DNA of 64,000 nt from Bryobacterales bacterium (GCA_003163855.1 PLRJ01000236.1:6035-70034), one strand, 5' to 3'. Positions 35,224 through 45,670 are shown, counted from the first letter of the stretch. The notes: a model not told the origin generated them from the sequence alone. Translations and numbers: made by a program.

Positions 35224-37530
35224 ATGTCCAATCTGCGCATAGACAAAGTACCTCCTTCACCGACAACGCTGGAGTTGAAGCCCCGCACTGTGGGCGCGAA
35301 TACGAGTGTTTACGTTCCCGTGCCCTATAATCGCCCCGTCCAACAGGGTTCAGGGAGTATCATTCTTGAGTTTTGGCAGACCGTCAAACGTTACCGCAAA
35401 TTGATTCTCGCTTTAGCCCTTGTCGGCTTTGCTATCAGCGGGATTGTGACGCTATTCCAGACGCCGACGTATCGCGCTTTTGCTCTGCTGGAGATCCAAA
35501 GTCTAAACGAAGATTTCCTGGATATAAAGTCGGTTGATCCGAACGCATCCGGCGGCCAATATCCGGTTGAGAGCACGGTCCAGACCCAGATCAAAATCAT
35601 ACAATCGCAACCGATAATGATTCGTAGCCTTGATCGGATGAATCTTTACACGGCCAAACGAGAATCGCAGACCGACACCGTTATTCAGGGGTTACTGGCG
35701 AAAGTTGGTTGGATGAAGCCTTCCCAAATTCCCTCAAAGTCACTGGTTCCAGCGGCAGAGGATTCGGTTCGAGTCAGACCTATTGGACCCACCCGGATTA
35801 TCGAGGTCACCGCAGACTCTCCCGATCCGTTCGTCGCGACACTGTATGTGAATACAATCGCCGACGAATATATTGCTCAGACGGCCGCGGCCAGAAACAT
35901 TAGTAGTGAGAAGACCAGCGTATGGCTGCGCTCGCAGTTGGAAGAACTGCGCCTTCGCCTGGAACAAGCGGAAAACAACCTCGAATCGTATGCGAGGCAG
36001 TCGAACCTGCTATTCCCGGAGAGCAGCGATGCATCCACAGGTCCAAGTGTTGAGCAGCAAAGAATGGCTCAATTGCAGGAAGAACTTTCGAAGGCGGAGG
36101 CAGACAGGGTAGCCAAACAATCGAACTATGAGCAGAGCCAGTCGCAGGATCCTGATGCGCTTCCGCCTGTGCTCGACAACGGTCCTATTCGCGATTACCA
36201 GTTGAAGCTGGCGGATCTTAAACGCCAGCGTGCTGAGCTTGAGGCTACCCTGAAGCCCGGCCACCCAAAGGTTATGCGCGTACAGCAGCAGATTGACGAT
36301 CTGCAAGCCACAATCGATCACGAAAGATCGAATGTGCTGGCTCGCATGCGGAACGAATACGATTCCGCCAAGCGCCGCGAAGACCTGCTCAAGTCGGCCT
36401 ATCAGTCGGAGTCTTCCATTGTCGGAGGTCAGGAAGCGAAGAGAGTACGTTACGACACTTTGAAGAGGGAAGTCGACTCAGATCGTCAACTGTTTGAGGC
36501 AATGCTGCGAAAGGTGAAGGAAGCCGATTTTGCGAAAGCACTGCAAGCCAGCAGCGTCCGTATCGTGAATCCGGCCTTGATTCCGAAGGAACCGGTCACG
36601 CCAAAAATACCATTGAATCTTGGCCTTGGTTCTGCCCTAGGCCTCTTTTTCGGAATTGGCTTGGCTATTTTCAAGGAAAACTCTAATCGGCCGCTTCGTT
36701 CTCCCGGGCAGTCTGCCGCTGAGCTGCAAACACGAGAGCTGGGAGTAATTCCGAGGCTGCTGGCCAGCCAACTTCCCGAGGCCACCAATCTTGCAGCGAG
36801 TGCCGTTAATCCTCCTACGCTAGTTAAATCGCCGGTGTTTGGCCTTCCGGCCATACCAAAGACGAGGCCCGGCAGCACTTTCGTAAGCGAATCGTTCCGC
36901 AGCGTCCTGCAGTCGATAATGTTTGCTTCCCAACAGGGCAAACCGACCAGGCTAATAACCATAACGAGCCCGGAGCCGGGTGATGGCAAAACGATGATTG
37001 CTAGCAATCTGGCCATGGCAATGTCAGAACTTCGCCAAACCGTCTTACTGATCGACTGTGATATGCGCCGGCCCCGCTTGCACAAAGTGTTCAACATACC
37101 GAATGGCCCTGGCATCAGCGACCTTCTGGAAGATGGTCAAGCAAAGGACACGGGCTTGTTGACCCGAGCCTTGCGTGAAACTCGCTTCCCGGGATTGGCC
37201 GTGATTCCCAGTGGCGAGCCGGGTGAAAGTATCCCCTATCTCCTGAATTCTGATCGTCTAAACCACCTGTTGCAATCGTTCCGTGAGCAATTCGACATGG
37301 TGATCATAGATTCCCCTCCGATGTTATTCAGTCCCGACGCTCGAATCCTTGGCAAGAACTCAGACGGCGTGCTCTTGGTAGTGCGCGCCGGAAAAACTTC
37401 TTCCTCTGTAGCTCATTCCGCAAGGGAATGTCTGGCCGAGGACAACATTTCTCTCATTGGAACGGTTCTGAACGATTGGAATGCGAGTGAGAGCAAGAGC
37501 TACAAATCGTATAAACAGTACTATTCCTAA
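35224..37530 (+). CDS. polysaccharide co-polymerase / BY-type tyrosine autokinase (Wzz-Wzc like)
   Basis: The ATG at 35224 lies 18 bp after the NusG-like stop; an earlier in-frame ATG at 35143 would overlap it by 64 bp. The product is about 768 residues. It has a first membrane helix (KLILALALVGFAISGIVTLF), a Wzz domain with long coiled coils (about 270-430), a second helix (LNLGLGSALGLFFGIGLAIF), and a cytoplasmic BY-kinase. The kinase has Walker A SPEPGDGKTMIA, Walker A' LLIDCDMRRP and Walker B VIIDSPP. The C-terminal tail (SKSYKSYKQYYS) is the tyrosine cluster that is autophosphorylated. It controls chain length and export of the polymer. Confidence 0.95.
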   Translation: MSNLRIDKVPPSPTTLELKPRTVGANTSVYVPVPYNRPVQQGSGSIILEFWQTVKRYRKLILALALVGFAISGIVTLFQTPTYRAFALLEIQSLNEDFLDIKSVDPNASGGQYPVESTVQTQIKIIQSQPIMIRSLDRMNLYTAKRESQTDTVIQGLLAKVGWMKPSQIPSKSLVPAAEDSVRVRPIGPTRIIEVTADSPDPFVATLYVNTIADEYIAQTAAARNISSEKTSVWLRSQLEELRLRLEQAENNLESYARQSNLLFPESSDASTGPSVEQQRMAQLQEELSKAEADRVAKQSNYEQSQSQDPDALPPVLDNGPIRDYQLKLADLKRQRAELEATLKPGHPKVMRVQQQIDDLQATIDHERSNVLARMRNEYDSAKRREDLLKSAYQSESSIVGGQEAKRVRYDTLKREVDSDRQLFEAMLRKVKEADFAKALQASSVRIVNPALIPKEPVTPKIPLNLGLGSALGLFFGIGLAIFKENSNRPLRSPGQSAAELQTRELGVIPRLLASQLPEATNLAASAVNPPTLVKSPVFGLPAIPKTRPGSTFVSESFRSVLQSIMFASQQGKPTRLITITSPEPGDGKTMIASNLAMAMSELRQTVLLIDCDMRRPRLHKVFNIPNGPGISDLLEDGQAKDTGLLTRALRETRFPGLAVIPSGEPGESIPYLLNSDRLNHLLQSFREQFDMVIIDSPPMLFSPDARILGKNSDGVLLVVRAGKTSSSVAHSARECLAEDNISLIGTVLNDWNASESKSYKSYKQYYS

Positions 37531-37549
37531 TCGTCAGCACCGCACTCCA

Positions 37550-38875
37550 ATGCTTTTGTTCTTGATTGTTTTGATGGCGCTGCTGTTGGTTGGCGCCATG
37601 GTGTTGAGTTATCTCCAATCCCGGGATGTCTTTCATCCGGTCATGCTCCTGGGGCCGATATTACTCTTCATTTACGTGTGGATGCCGCTGAAGCTTCATG
37701 ACTCTGGCGTCCTCTACCGTTATTTTTACCCCGAGCAGCTATTGTTCGTCCAATCTGTAAATTGTCTGGCCGTAGCCGCTTTAATGGCAGGCGCACTGTT
37801 TAATACCCAGCGCAGGTTCGAAGCCACAACTCAGCTTGCCCTCGCTGAGAACAGTGAGAGACGCCTCATCATAGGCAGTATTGTTACAGGTCTAATAGGC
37901 TTCTCGGCCTGGTTGATCAGCATAAGAAATGTAGGCGGCGTGTCGGAGGCTTTCAGCCATCCCTATAGCGGAGGATGGGATGACAGTGGCTACATCCGGG
38001 ATGGTTCCCTTGTGATGTTTGCTGCCGTTGCCATCGCGATGCCGATATTTGCCTTCGGCAGGCGCAAACTTAGTGCCTTCCTTGTTATCGCGGCGTTCAT
38101 TCTTCCATGGATGATACAGGCGCTATTCACGTCCCGGCGCGGCCCGACATTCATGATTGCCGCCTTCCTGTTCATCGGTTATTGCATTTGCAAGCAGGTA
38201 AGGCCTCCCATTTTACTGGTGTTGATAGGCGCGGCAGCTCTTGGTTATGGAATTCTATTCCTCGTTGTCAATCGGAGTGAACTTTACATTGGATCCCATT
38301 TCAACCTGAAAGCCGATGTGAGTTCCTTCTGGAAACAATCCGACACGGGTAACGAATACCTTTACGGATCGGGGGCAATGATTGGCGCTCATTATACGGG
38401 CAATTATTTCTGGGGGCGCCGCTACATTGCTCAGATCTTGATTCGTCCCATACCGAGTTCCATCTGGCCGACTAAATACGAAGACTTCGGTGTCGCCGAG
38501 GTCCTGCAAAACGCTGGTACCGGTTCAACCATCCGTGAAGCTCTTGGTTGGGATGGCGCACCTGGTTCGGCGCCCGGTGTCGTGGCGGATGTATGGGTCG
38601 AATTCTCATGGCTTGTCATACCTGTGCTATGGCTGATTGGACGCGCGTACGGACTCGTCTGGAGCTGCGCTCTGCAGCGTAACGGGATGTGGGCCTCCCA
38701 GTACACGGTTCTGTGTGCCCTCTCGCTTTACCTTGTAATGCAGACACTCGAGGCAGTCATCTTCAGGTTCTTGCTGATGTCCATTCCAATTTGGCTGACC
38801 TGGTATTGGGCGGACCGCTCGAATGTGGCGCATCTAGAACAAGTCACTTGCCTGGCAGTCGGCGAAACCGTCTAG
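37550..38875 (+). CDS. Wzy-like polysaccharide polymerase (predicted)
   Basis: I choose the ATG at 37550, 19 bp after the kinase gene, which opens a membrane helix at once (MLLFLIVLMALLLVGAMVL). The ~441-residue protein has about eleven helices and one large periplasmic loop near residues 240-340, as in O-antigen polymerases. Wzy proteins have little sequence conservation, so topology and position are the evidence. It should link lipid-carried repeat units in the periplasm. Confidence 0.75.
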   Translation: MLLFLIVLMALLLVGAMVLSYLQSRDVFHPVMLLGPILLFIYVWMPLKLHDSGVLYRYFYPEQLLFVQSVNCLAVAALMAGALFNTQRRFEATTQLALAENSERRLIIGSIVTGLIGFSAWLISIRNVGGVSEAFSHPYSGGWDDSGYIRDGSLVMFAAVAIAMPIFAFGRRKLSAFLVIAAFILPWMIQALFTSRRGPTFMIAAFLFIGYCICKQVRPPILLVLIGAAALGYGILFLVVNRSELYIGSHFNLKADVSSFWKQSDTGNEYLYGSGAMIGAHYTGNYFWGRRYIAQILIRPIPSSIWPTKYEDFGVAEVLQNAGTGSTIREALGWDGAPGSAPGVVADVWVEFSWLVIPVLWLIGRAYGLVWSCALQRNGMWASQYTVLCALSLYLVMQTLEAVIFRFLLMSIPIWLTWYWADRSNVAHLEQVTCLAVGETV

Positions 38876-38914
38876 ACACCGCGCTGCACTCTATCTAAAG
38901 ACTAAAACCATCTA

Positions 38915-40378
38915 ATGCCACCGGCTATCGTCCTCTCTCTAGTCGCATGCGTACTTTGCCTATGCGTCACACCATTTGTACGCGATGCATGTTTACGCCG
39001 GAATTATATTGATCATCCCGATGTGTTTCGGAAGCGGCATAAAAGGGCGGTACCTCGTCTTGGCGGCGTAGGCATCGTCTTCAGTTATTCACTATGCCTC
39101 GTTCTAAGCAGTGTGTTTTTCATTAGGGATTCTCTGTTCGCACGCGGATTTGCTACTGGTTCCGTGGCCGTAACAATCATTCTTATTCCCATGTCATGCA
39201 TTTTTGCTGTCGGCCTTTATGATGATCTGCGCGGCTTGACCGCAGTGCGCAAGCTAGCACTCCAACTGGCGGTGGCGGTGATTGCGGTTGCGGCCGGATT
39301 TCGATTTTCGTTGTCCGGCGGACATTGGGGGCTTCTAATGGCCGCTCTCAGCACCTTCTGGCTTGTTGCCTGCATGAATGCGTTTAATCTGATCGATGGC
39401 TTGGATGGCCTCGCCTCCGGCGTAGGCGCCCTGATGGCGGCAGCTACCGCTCTAGCCGGTCTGTTCCTTAATAATGCGGGATTAACCATTTCCGCCGTCC
39501 TGCTCTGCGGAACCCTGGTTGGGTTCCTGCGTTACAACATAAATCCTGCATCTATATTTTTGGGAGATTCAGGAAGCTTAAGCTTGGGTTTAACGCTAGG
39601 ATGCATGTCGGTCGTTTGGAGCAACCAAGCGTCAAGTGGCGGCCCGAGTTTGGCGCCTGTCTTTATTTGGACCGTTCCGTTGTTGGACCTTGTATTGTCG
39701 GTACTTCGCAGGTCGCTGCGCGGCGTCCCGCTTTTCTCAGCAGATCGGGGCCACATTCACCATCAACTCCTGGAGCGGGGGTTCTCTACTACCGATGCGG
39801 CATCGAATCTCTGCATAGCTACCGCGTTCGCGGGCGTAGCGGGTCTACTCGTCAGTTTCGCATCCGCCCCCTTGGCTTTGTTCGCTTCACTCATGCTGTT
39901 TATTGGCGTTCTGTGGGGCGTTTGGAAGCTTAGGTATGCCGAGTTCGGGGCCGTATCCAGCTTGATGAACCAGATCTCTTGGCGCAAGGTTACACTCGCT
40001 CACATCACTTTAACCAACTTCACTCAGGCCATTGCTGGAACCGAGGATGTGGAAGAGTATTGGAAGCTTTTGAAAAATGCCTGCCGGGAATTTGGATGCT
40101 TTCACATCCACCTAATGTTGAACGGGCAGGTATTCGAAGAGGAATTGCAGGCTAGGAGTTTGCATCCCTACTGGACGCTTACCTTTCCAGTAAGCGGGAA
40201 AGACCTGCTGACAATCCGAACCAATATCACTCTTAAGACGCAAAGCCCTTCTTTCTCGTTGTTTCTGGAGACGGTCCAAAACGACTTGTCGGCGCGTTAT
40301 CAGCGAAGACGCTCCATGCCGTCCACCGCCGCTGCGCTATCAAAAGTGCAGACTCGGTCGTTGGCAGCGAATACGTAA
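38915..40378 (+). CDS. WecA/MraY-like undecaprenyl-phosphate sugar-1-phosphate transferase with extra C-terminal domain
   Basis: The 487-residue protein has eleven membrane helices and the family motifs PRLGGVGI, YDDLRGL (Mg-binding DD), AFNLIDGLDGLASG, IFLGDSGSLSLG and the loop DRGHIHHQLLERG. It should transfer a sugar-1-phosphate (GlcNAc-1-P in WecA) from UDP-sugar to undecaprenyl phosphate, starting the repeat unit. Beyond residue about 345 there is a ~140-residue soluble extension (VEEYWKLLKNACREFGCFHIHL and following) not present in WecA. It could be a GAF-like or PilZ-like regulatory domain, but I cannot name it. Confidence 0.9.
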   Translation: MPPAIVLSLVACVLCLCVTPFVRDACLRRNYIDHPDVFRKRHKRAVPRLGGVGIVFSYSLCLVLSSVFFIRDSLFARGFATGSVAVTIILIPMSCIFAVGLYDDLRGLTAVRKLALQLAVAVIAVAAGFRFSLSGGHWGLLMAALSTFWLVACMNAFNLIDGLDGLASGVGALMAAATALAGLFLNNAGLTISAVLLCGTLVGFLRYNINPASIFLGDSGSLSLGLTLGCMSVVWSNQASSGGPSLAPVFIWTVPLLDLVLSVLRRSLRGVPLFSADRGHIHHQLLERGFSTTDAASNLCIATAFAGVAGLLVSFASAPLALFASLMLFIGVLWGVWKLRYAEFGAVSSLMNQISWRKVTLAHITLTNFTQAIAGTEDVEEYWKLLKNACREFGCFHIHLMLNGQVFEEELQARSLHPYWTLTFPVSGKDLLTIRTNITLKTQSPSFSLFLETVQNDLSARYQRRRSMPSTAAALSKVQTRSLAANT

Positions 40379-40386
40379 TAGTCGCG

Positions 40387-42126
40387 GTGAAACACCTACT
40401 GTCATCCAACGCGGTGTTTGGGCTGCTTGAGCTGTCTGTGCTGGCCCTTGCAGTGGTTGTCGCTTGGCTATTTAGGCCATCCTCAAGCCTTCTCCGAGTG
40501 GAGCGAGTAGTCAAGGCACTTTCCAACAGACCGCTGTTGGTGGTCGCCATACCGGGTATATTGACCATCTCCGGGCGCTTGGCGTTGTTGTCCGTTTCAC
40601 CGGCGCCGGTGCCGGGTGTTCATGACGAATTCAGCTACCTGTTAGCAGCGGACACGTTCGCCCATGGACGGATGACCAATCCAACCAACCCGATGTGGAC
40701 TCATTTGGAGACGTTTCACGAACTCCAGCAACCCTCGTACGCATCCATGTACCCGGTGGGTCAAGGACTGTTCTTGGCCGCAGGAGAGTTGCTTGGTTCA
40801 CCTTGGATCGGAGTATTGCTAAGCGTTGCCCTTATGTGCAGTGCGATTACCTGGATGTTGTGCGGCTGTTACCCAGCTAGCTGGGCCCTTGTAGGAGGCC
40901 TTCTCGCGGTCTGTCGATTTGGCCTCTTCAGCTACTGGGTTGACAGCTACTGGGGTGGCGCTGTGGCGGCGTTAGGCGGCGCGCTCGTGTTTGGCTCGGC
41001 AATCCGTCTGTTGGGCGTTCTTAACTCCGTAAAGCGCATGGCGGCGCTGCTGCTGTCCTTCACATTCGGCCTTCTATTGTTGGCGAATACCAGGCCATTC
41101 GAGGGGCTTATGTTCAGTTTGCCCGTTCTGGTCGTACTGCTGCGCCGCCTTCTCACTGCTTCGCCAAAATGGCCGGCAAAATGGCTGCTCAAAGCTTCCA
41201 TTCCTTCCATCGCGACGGCTGCCTCAGTAGTCGCATTGATGGGGGCCTATTTCTGGCACGTTACAGGCTCGCCTATCGTGATGCCGTACCAACTTCACCA
41301 ACAACAGTACAGCACGACACAGCCTTTCATATGGCAGCCGATGTTGCCGGAACCGCATTACAGGCATGTTGTGTTTCAACATTATTACGAACCGCAGGCT
41401 GCCTTCTTTCGCCAGGCACACACGCTTTCTGGCTGGGCTCACGAGACTCTCCTCAAATCTATCTCCATCGTGATGTTTTATCTGTGGCCGATGGGTTTAA
41501 TCATCTTACTCATGTTCCGCAGTCTATGGCTCACAGATCGTTTCTTCCGTCTCGCGATCTGGACGTGCCTCGCGACATTTGCTGGCCTCAGTCTCGAAAT
41601 ATGGCCAATGATGCTGCACTACGCCGCACCCTTGACCTCAGTGGCCATCCTTATTTCGGTAGCGGCACTCAGGAGCCTCCGGCGAATTACCTGGAAGGGC
41701 AGACAGGCGGGCTTCTACCTATCCTGGGCGCTTCCCTTGCTGTGCCTCGCCATGCTCACCCTGCGAGCGAGTGCCGCTGCTTTGCACATTGCTGTTCCCG
41801 ACCAGGGAATGCTGCCTTGGTTTACCATCAGGCGGGGAAATGTCGAGCGTTTAAGAGTCGAGCACCGCCTCGAACAGATTCCAGGCAAACACCTTGTCGT
41901 TGTTCGCTACGGTTCGCACCACAATCCAAGTAACGAGTGGGTCTACAATCCCGCCCTTATTGGATCAGCCAAAGTCGTCTGGGCGAGAGGAATGACTCCA
42001 GCCGAAGACGCAGGGCTCATTCACTATTTCAGCGACCGTGAAGTATGGCTGTTGGAGCCAGATAAGAACCCAGTCCGGCTGGTTCCTTATAACAGCTTTT
42101 CGCTTTCTTCTTCCTCTAACAGATGA
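40387..42126 (+). CDS. GT-C-like membrane glycosyltransferase (paralogue A)
   Basis: The 579-residue protein starts at a GTG at 40387, 8 bp after the transferase gene. It has about ten membrane helices. The first periplasmic loop carries VHDEFSYLLAADTFAHGR, with the acidic pair (DE) expected of GT-C transferases, and LQQPSYASMYPVGQG. A C-terminal soluble domain has VVVRYGSHHNPSNEWVYN, VVWARGMTP and SDREVWLLEPD. The same blocks occur in the protein at 43872-45617. It should use a polyprenyl-phosphate sugar donor at the periplasmic face. Donor and acceptor are not known. Confidence 0.75.
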   Translation: MKHLLSSNAVFGLLELSVLALAVVVAWLFRPSSSLLRVERVVKALSNRPLLVVAIPGILTISGRLALLSVSPAPVPGVHDEFSYLLAADTFAHGRMTNPTNPMWTHLETFHELQQPSYASMYPVGQGLFLAAGELLGSPWIGVLLSVALMCSAITWMLCGCYPASWALVGGLLAVCRFGLFSYWVDSYWGGAVAALGGALVFGSAIRLLGVLNSVKRMAALLLSFTFGLLLLANTRPFEGLMFSLPVLVVLLRRLLTASPKWPAKWLLKASIPSIATAASVVALMGAYFWHVTGSPIVMPYQLHQQQYSTTQPFIWQPMLPEPHYRHVVFQHYYEPQAAFFRQAHTLSGWAHETLLKSISIVMFYLWPMGLIILLMFRSLWLTDRFFRLAIWTCLATFAGLSLEIWPMMLHYAAPLTSVAILISVAALRSLRRITWKGRQAGFYLSWALPLLCLAMLTLRASAAALHIAVPDQGMLPWFTIRRGNVERLRVEHRLEQIPGKHLVVVRYGSHHNPSNEWVYNPALIGSAKVVWARGMTPAEDAGLIHYFSDREVWLLEPDKNPVRLVPYNSFSLSSSSNR

Positions 42127-42206
42127 GTGGCTTTGCCACCAATCTGCCATAGCCTAAGCATCGTGTTTCACTCATTCAATTAAGACTTCCTAGGGAGATA
42201 CAACAC

Positions 42207-43826
42207 TTGAAAAAAGCAATTATCATGGGGGCTGGTCCAGCTGGTTTAACCGCTGCGCTTGAATTCCTGAACAAGACGAACATCATGCCTATTGTTCTCG
42301 AGAAAAGCGATTACATGGGCGGAATTTCCAGAACTCTGAATTATAAAGGCAACCGCATGGACATCGGCGGACATCGGTTCTTTTCCAAGTCGGACAGAGT
42401 GATGAAGTGGTGGCTTGACATCTTGCCCATCGAGAAGGGCGCAGAGGGCCCTCAGGAGATCGCTTATCAAGGAAAGCGGCACCTGATGAACGGCATAGGC
42501 GATGGGCCGTGCCCGGACAAGATCGATAACGTCATGTTAGTCCGGCATCGCAAATCCCGCATCTACTTCCTTGGCAAGTTCTTTGACTATCCCATAAGCC
42601 TCAGCCAAGACACGTTGATGAAGCTTGGATTCTTCCGCACGCTTAAGATCGGTCTTAGCTACATGAAGAGTGCGATGTTCCCCATTAAGAACGTCACCAA
42701 CTTGGAGCAGTTCTTTATCAACCGTTTCGGTAAAGAACTGTATCTCACGTTTTTTAAGGAATACACAGAGAAGGTGTGGGGAATCGCCTGTTCAGAGATT
42801 AGTTCCGAGTGGGGCGAGCAGCGGATCAAGGGCCTATCCATAACTAAAGCGATTTCGCATTTTCTCAAGACCAAAATGGCCAGCAGGAAAATCAACGACA
42901 TCTCGCAAAAGTCCACGGAGACATCACTGATCGAAAAGTTTCTCTATCCGAAGCTCGGTCCAGGACAGATGTGGGAAGAAGTGGCGCGGCAGGTTCGCAA
43001 GAAGGGCGGACTCATCCTCACCGACATGGAAGTGGTCAGCCTCGACGTCGACGGAAAGCGAGTTCCAAGGGTCACCGCGAAGGACACAAAAACGGGCGAT
43101 ATACGTGTATTTGACGCTGACTATGTAATATCCACCTTGCCCGTAAAAGAGTTGATCCGGTCGATGAAGACCGAGGTGGAACCGGAAATCAAGGACATCA
43201 GCGACGGCCTGCTCTATCGTGACTTCATCACGGTCGGAATACTACTGAACAAGTTGAAGGTTAAGGACTCCAGCCAGGCGGCCGGTCCACTTGTAACCGA
43301 CAACTGGATTTATATCCAGGAGCCGGGTGTATTGGCCGGGCGGCTGCAGATCTTCAATAACTGGAGCCCGTACATGGTCAAAGACTCGGAGAAAGTCTGG
43401 ATTGGTGTCGAATACTTCTGTAATGAATCCGATGCAGTTTGGACGTTCTCTGACAAGGACATGGCTGATCTTGCAGTAAAGGAACTTCATAAGATTGGAA
43501 TTCTTGATAGCGAGGAAGTGCTCGACACGTATGTCTATCACATGCCAAAAACCTATCCAGCCTACTTCGGTACATATGACCGATTCGACCAGTTGCGCGA
43601 TTACATCGATCAGTATGAAAATCTTTTCCTGGTGGGCAGGAATGGAATGCACAAATATAACAATCAGGATCATTCTATGCTGACAGCAATGCTGGCAGTG
43701 GAAAACATCAACGCCGGCATAACGGATAAGTCAAACATTTGGGCCGTCAATACGGAGATGGCTTATCATGAGCAGAAAGAAGAAGCCGCTGTGAAAGAAG
43801 AGACAGCCGAGGCAGTCAGTGCGTAA
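42207..43826 (+). CDS. UDP-galactopyranose-mutase-like FAD/NAD(P) flavoprotein
   Basis: The 539-residue protein starts at a TTG at 42207 after an AGGGAGA site at 42192-42198. It has an N-terminal FAD-binding motif ([17 protein letters not shown]) and the acidic end of the next strand ([10 protein letters not shown]), then [10 protein letters not shown]. The middle part matches the protoporphyrinogen-oxidase / UGM-like group ([29 protein letters not shown]). The C-terminus has [19 protein letters not shown], in the place of the FAD-binding C-motif, then a Lys/Glu-rich tail. In a sugar locus it may isomerise or oxidise a nucleotide sugar, for example to a furanose form. The exact reaction is unknown. 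Confidence 0.85.
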   Translation: MKKAIIMGAGPAGLTAALEFLNKTNIMPIVLEKSDYMGGISRTLNYKGNRMDIGGHRFFSKSDRVMKWWLDILPIEKGAEGPQEIAYQGKRHLMNGIGDGPCPDKIDNVMLVRHRKSRIYFLGKFFDYPISLSQDTLMKLGFFRTLKIGLSYMKSAMFPIKNVTNLEQFFINRFGKELYLTFFKEYTEKVWGIACSEISSEWGEQRIKGLSITKAISHFLKTKMASRKINDISQKSTETSLIEKFLYPKLGPGQMWEEVARQVRKKGGLILTDMEVVSLDVDGKRVPRVTAKDTKTGDIRVFDADYVISTLPVKELIRSMKTEVEPEIKDISDGLLYRDFITVGILLNKLKVKDSSQAAGPLVTDNWIYIQEPGVLAGRLQIFNNWSPYMVKDSEKVWIGVEYFCNESDAVWTFSDKDMADLAVKELHKIGILDSEEVLDTYVYHMPKTYPAYFGTYDRFDQLRDYIDQYENLFLVGRNGMHKYNNQDHSMLTAMLAVENINAGITDKSNIWAVNTEMAYHEQKEEAAVKEETAEAVSA

Positions 43827-43871
43827 GTCGACCTGCAACCTTGCTGTTATGGGTCGGGGAATTAGCTGCCC

Positions 43872-45617
43872 TTGAAGCCGTTCCACTTCTTTCTTTACGA
43901 AACGACACGCTTCATTTCCCCACTCGGCATAGCAGCCGAGTGGGTATTTGTGGCGATTGCTTTAGCTATTGTTGCTGTTTTTCCGCGGGCGTTTGTAGCT
44001 CTTGTAGAGCAAATAAGCAGCGGTTTCAAGGCTCTCGCACAGCGCCGAACTGCCGCGGTTATCCTGGCCGGTGTCTTCCCGGTAGCGGTTCGGTTGCTAA
44101 TGCTACCCATAGTTCATGTTCCTGATCCCAGCATTCATGACGAATTTAGTCACCTCTTATTAGCAGATACCTTGTCATCGGGCCGCCTAGCTAATCCACC
44201 GCATCCATTCTGGCAGCACTTTGAAACCATCCACGAGATTCAGCAGCCCACTTACAGCTCTATGTACCCTCCCTTGCAAGGCATCTTCCTTGCCTTGGGG
44301 GAGAAGTGTTTTCATCTGCCTTGGGCGGGTGTCGTTCTTAGCGTCGGCCTGATGTTCATGAGCATCTGCTGGATGCTGCAAGGCTGGATCCCTGCGGAGT
44401 GGGCCCTCTATGGCACCCTCCTCGCCATTCTCAAGATCGGCATTGTGGGCTTTTGGATGAACAGCTATATGGGCGGTGCCGCGCCTGCTATAGCCGGAGC
44501 CCTTTTGTTAGGAGCCGTGCCTCGTATTGTTCAAGCAGCCACGACGCGCAGCGCTCTGCTAATGGCTTTGGGCATCATCATGCTGTTGAACAGCCGGCCA
44601 TTTGAAGGTGGAATCCTGACGGTTTGCGCTCTGATTTATCTGCTTCGTTACCTGTGGCCTCAACTATCGCGCAACTCAGGTGCTTTATTGAAGCGCGTAG
44701 TGGCGCCGGCACTAGCCGTGGTGCTATTCGGATTTGCGTTTACGGCGTACTACGACTTCCGGGTTACCGGTTCTCCTCGTCGCATGCCTTATGCGGTGAA
44801 CCGCGACACATACGGCTGGCCTGAGAACTTGGCTGTCTTGCCTCCGAAGAAAATCCACTCCATCCATCCAGTACTTCAAGCGATGTATGAAAAAGAGATC
44901 GATAATAGGAGCCATTACAGCTCGCCGGCAAGAATCATCGATAGCCTTGTTACCCGGTTCTTTGATAGTTGGGCTTTCTACGTCGGCCCCGCGCTCTCGC
45001 TGCCGCTTCTTGTACTGCCGTGGGTGCTTCGGTGGAAAAATGCAAGGCTATTATTTGGCTTCGCCGCCATCATCGCATTTGTAAATCTTTTCCAACTACT
45101 TCTCTATCCGCAGCACCTCGCCCCGCTTTGCGGCGTGATCGTGGCGCTCCTGACGCTCGGTATAAAGTACCTCTACGAACTAACCAGGAAGTTCGCCCCG
45201 GTGCGGGCAGTCTACTTACTGGCAGTTCTGCCTCTGCTCCTGGCTAGTGTCGCGGTATTTAAATTAGAGGCCGAGCCGCTCGGTATCTCGCTCTCCTATT
45301 GGGAGAGAGCTTACGAAATCCACCGCGATTATCGCGCCGCGCTAATCAAAGATCTGAATCAGAAGCCAGGCAAGTTCCTGATTATCGTTCGTTATGCGCC
45401 GTGGCACTCCCCCGATCAGGAGTGGGTTTATAACGCGGCTAATATTGACGCGTCAAAGATCGTTTGGGCTCGTGAAATGGATCCTGCCTCTGACGCAGCA
45501 CTCATCCACTATTTTGCCGATCGCGAAGTCTTCTTATTGGACCCCGATCGCTTTCCGATTCAGCTGACTCCCTACCATGCTTCCTCCGCAGTCAGCTTGA
45601 CGCCATCCAGCCATTAG
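43872..45617 (+). CDS. GT-C-like membrane glycosyltransferase (paralogue B)
   Basis: The 581-residue protein starts at a TTG at 43872 and has the same topology and the same blocks as the protein at 40387-42126: IHDEFSHLLLADTLSSGRL, IQQPTYSSMYPPLQG, and a C-terminal domain with LIIVRYAPWHSPDQEWVYN, IVWAREMDP and ADREVFLLDPD. The two genes flank the UGM-like flavoprotein gene and clearly derive from one duplication. They probably add two different sugars, or the same sugar to different acceptors, from lipid-linked donors. No donor can be named. Confidence 0.75.
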   Translation: MKPFHFFLYETTRFISPLGIAAEWVFVAIALAIVAVFPRAFVALVEQISSGFKALAQRRTAAVILAGVFPVAVRLLMLPIVHVPDPSIHDEFSHLLLADTLSSGRLANPPHPFWQHFETIHEIQQPTYSSMYPPLQGIFLALGEKCFHLPWAGVVLSVGLMFMSICWMLQGWIPAEWALYGTLLAILKIGIVGFWMNSYMGGAAPAIAGALLLGAVPRIVQAATTRSALLMALGIIMLLNSRPFEGGILTVCALIYLLRYLWPQLSRNSGALLKRVVAPALAVVLFGFAFTAYYDFRVTGSPRRMPYAVNRDTYGWPENLAVLPPKKIHSIHPVLQAMYEKEIDNRSHYSSPARIIDSLVTRFFDSWAFYVGPALSLPLLVLPWVLRWKNARLLFGFAAIIAFVNLFQLLLYPQHLAPLCGVIVALLTLGIKYLYELTRKFAPVRAVYLLAVLPLLLASVAVFKLEAEPLGISLSYWERAYEIHRDYRAALIKDLNQKPGKFLIIVRYAPWHSPDQEWVYNAANIDASKIVWAREMDPASDAALIHYFADREVFLLDPDRFPIQLTPYHASSAVSLTPSSH

Positions 45618-45670
45618 ATCGACCAAGGTTCCCGTCACACATTTAAAAGCTTTTATAGCAGGAGCGAACT

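Noticed and set aside
41169-41933. 254-codon open frame inside GT-C paralogue A
   Set aside because: Shadow of the real frame, which shares long blocks with paralogue B.
42127-42139. GTGGC-TTT-GCCAC hairpin after GT-C paralogue A
   Set aside because: The stem is only 5 bp and no T tract follows, so it is not a convincing terminator.
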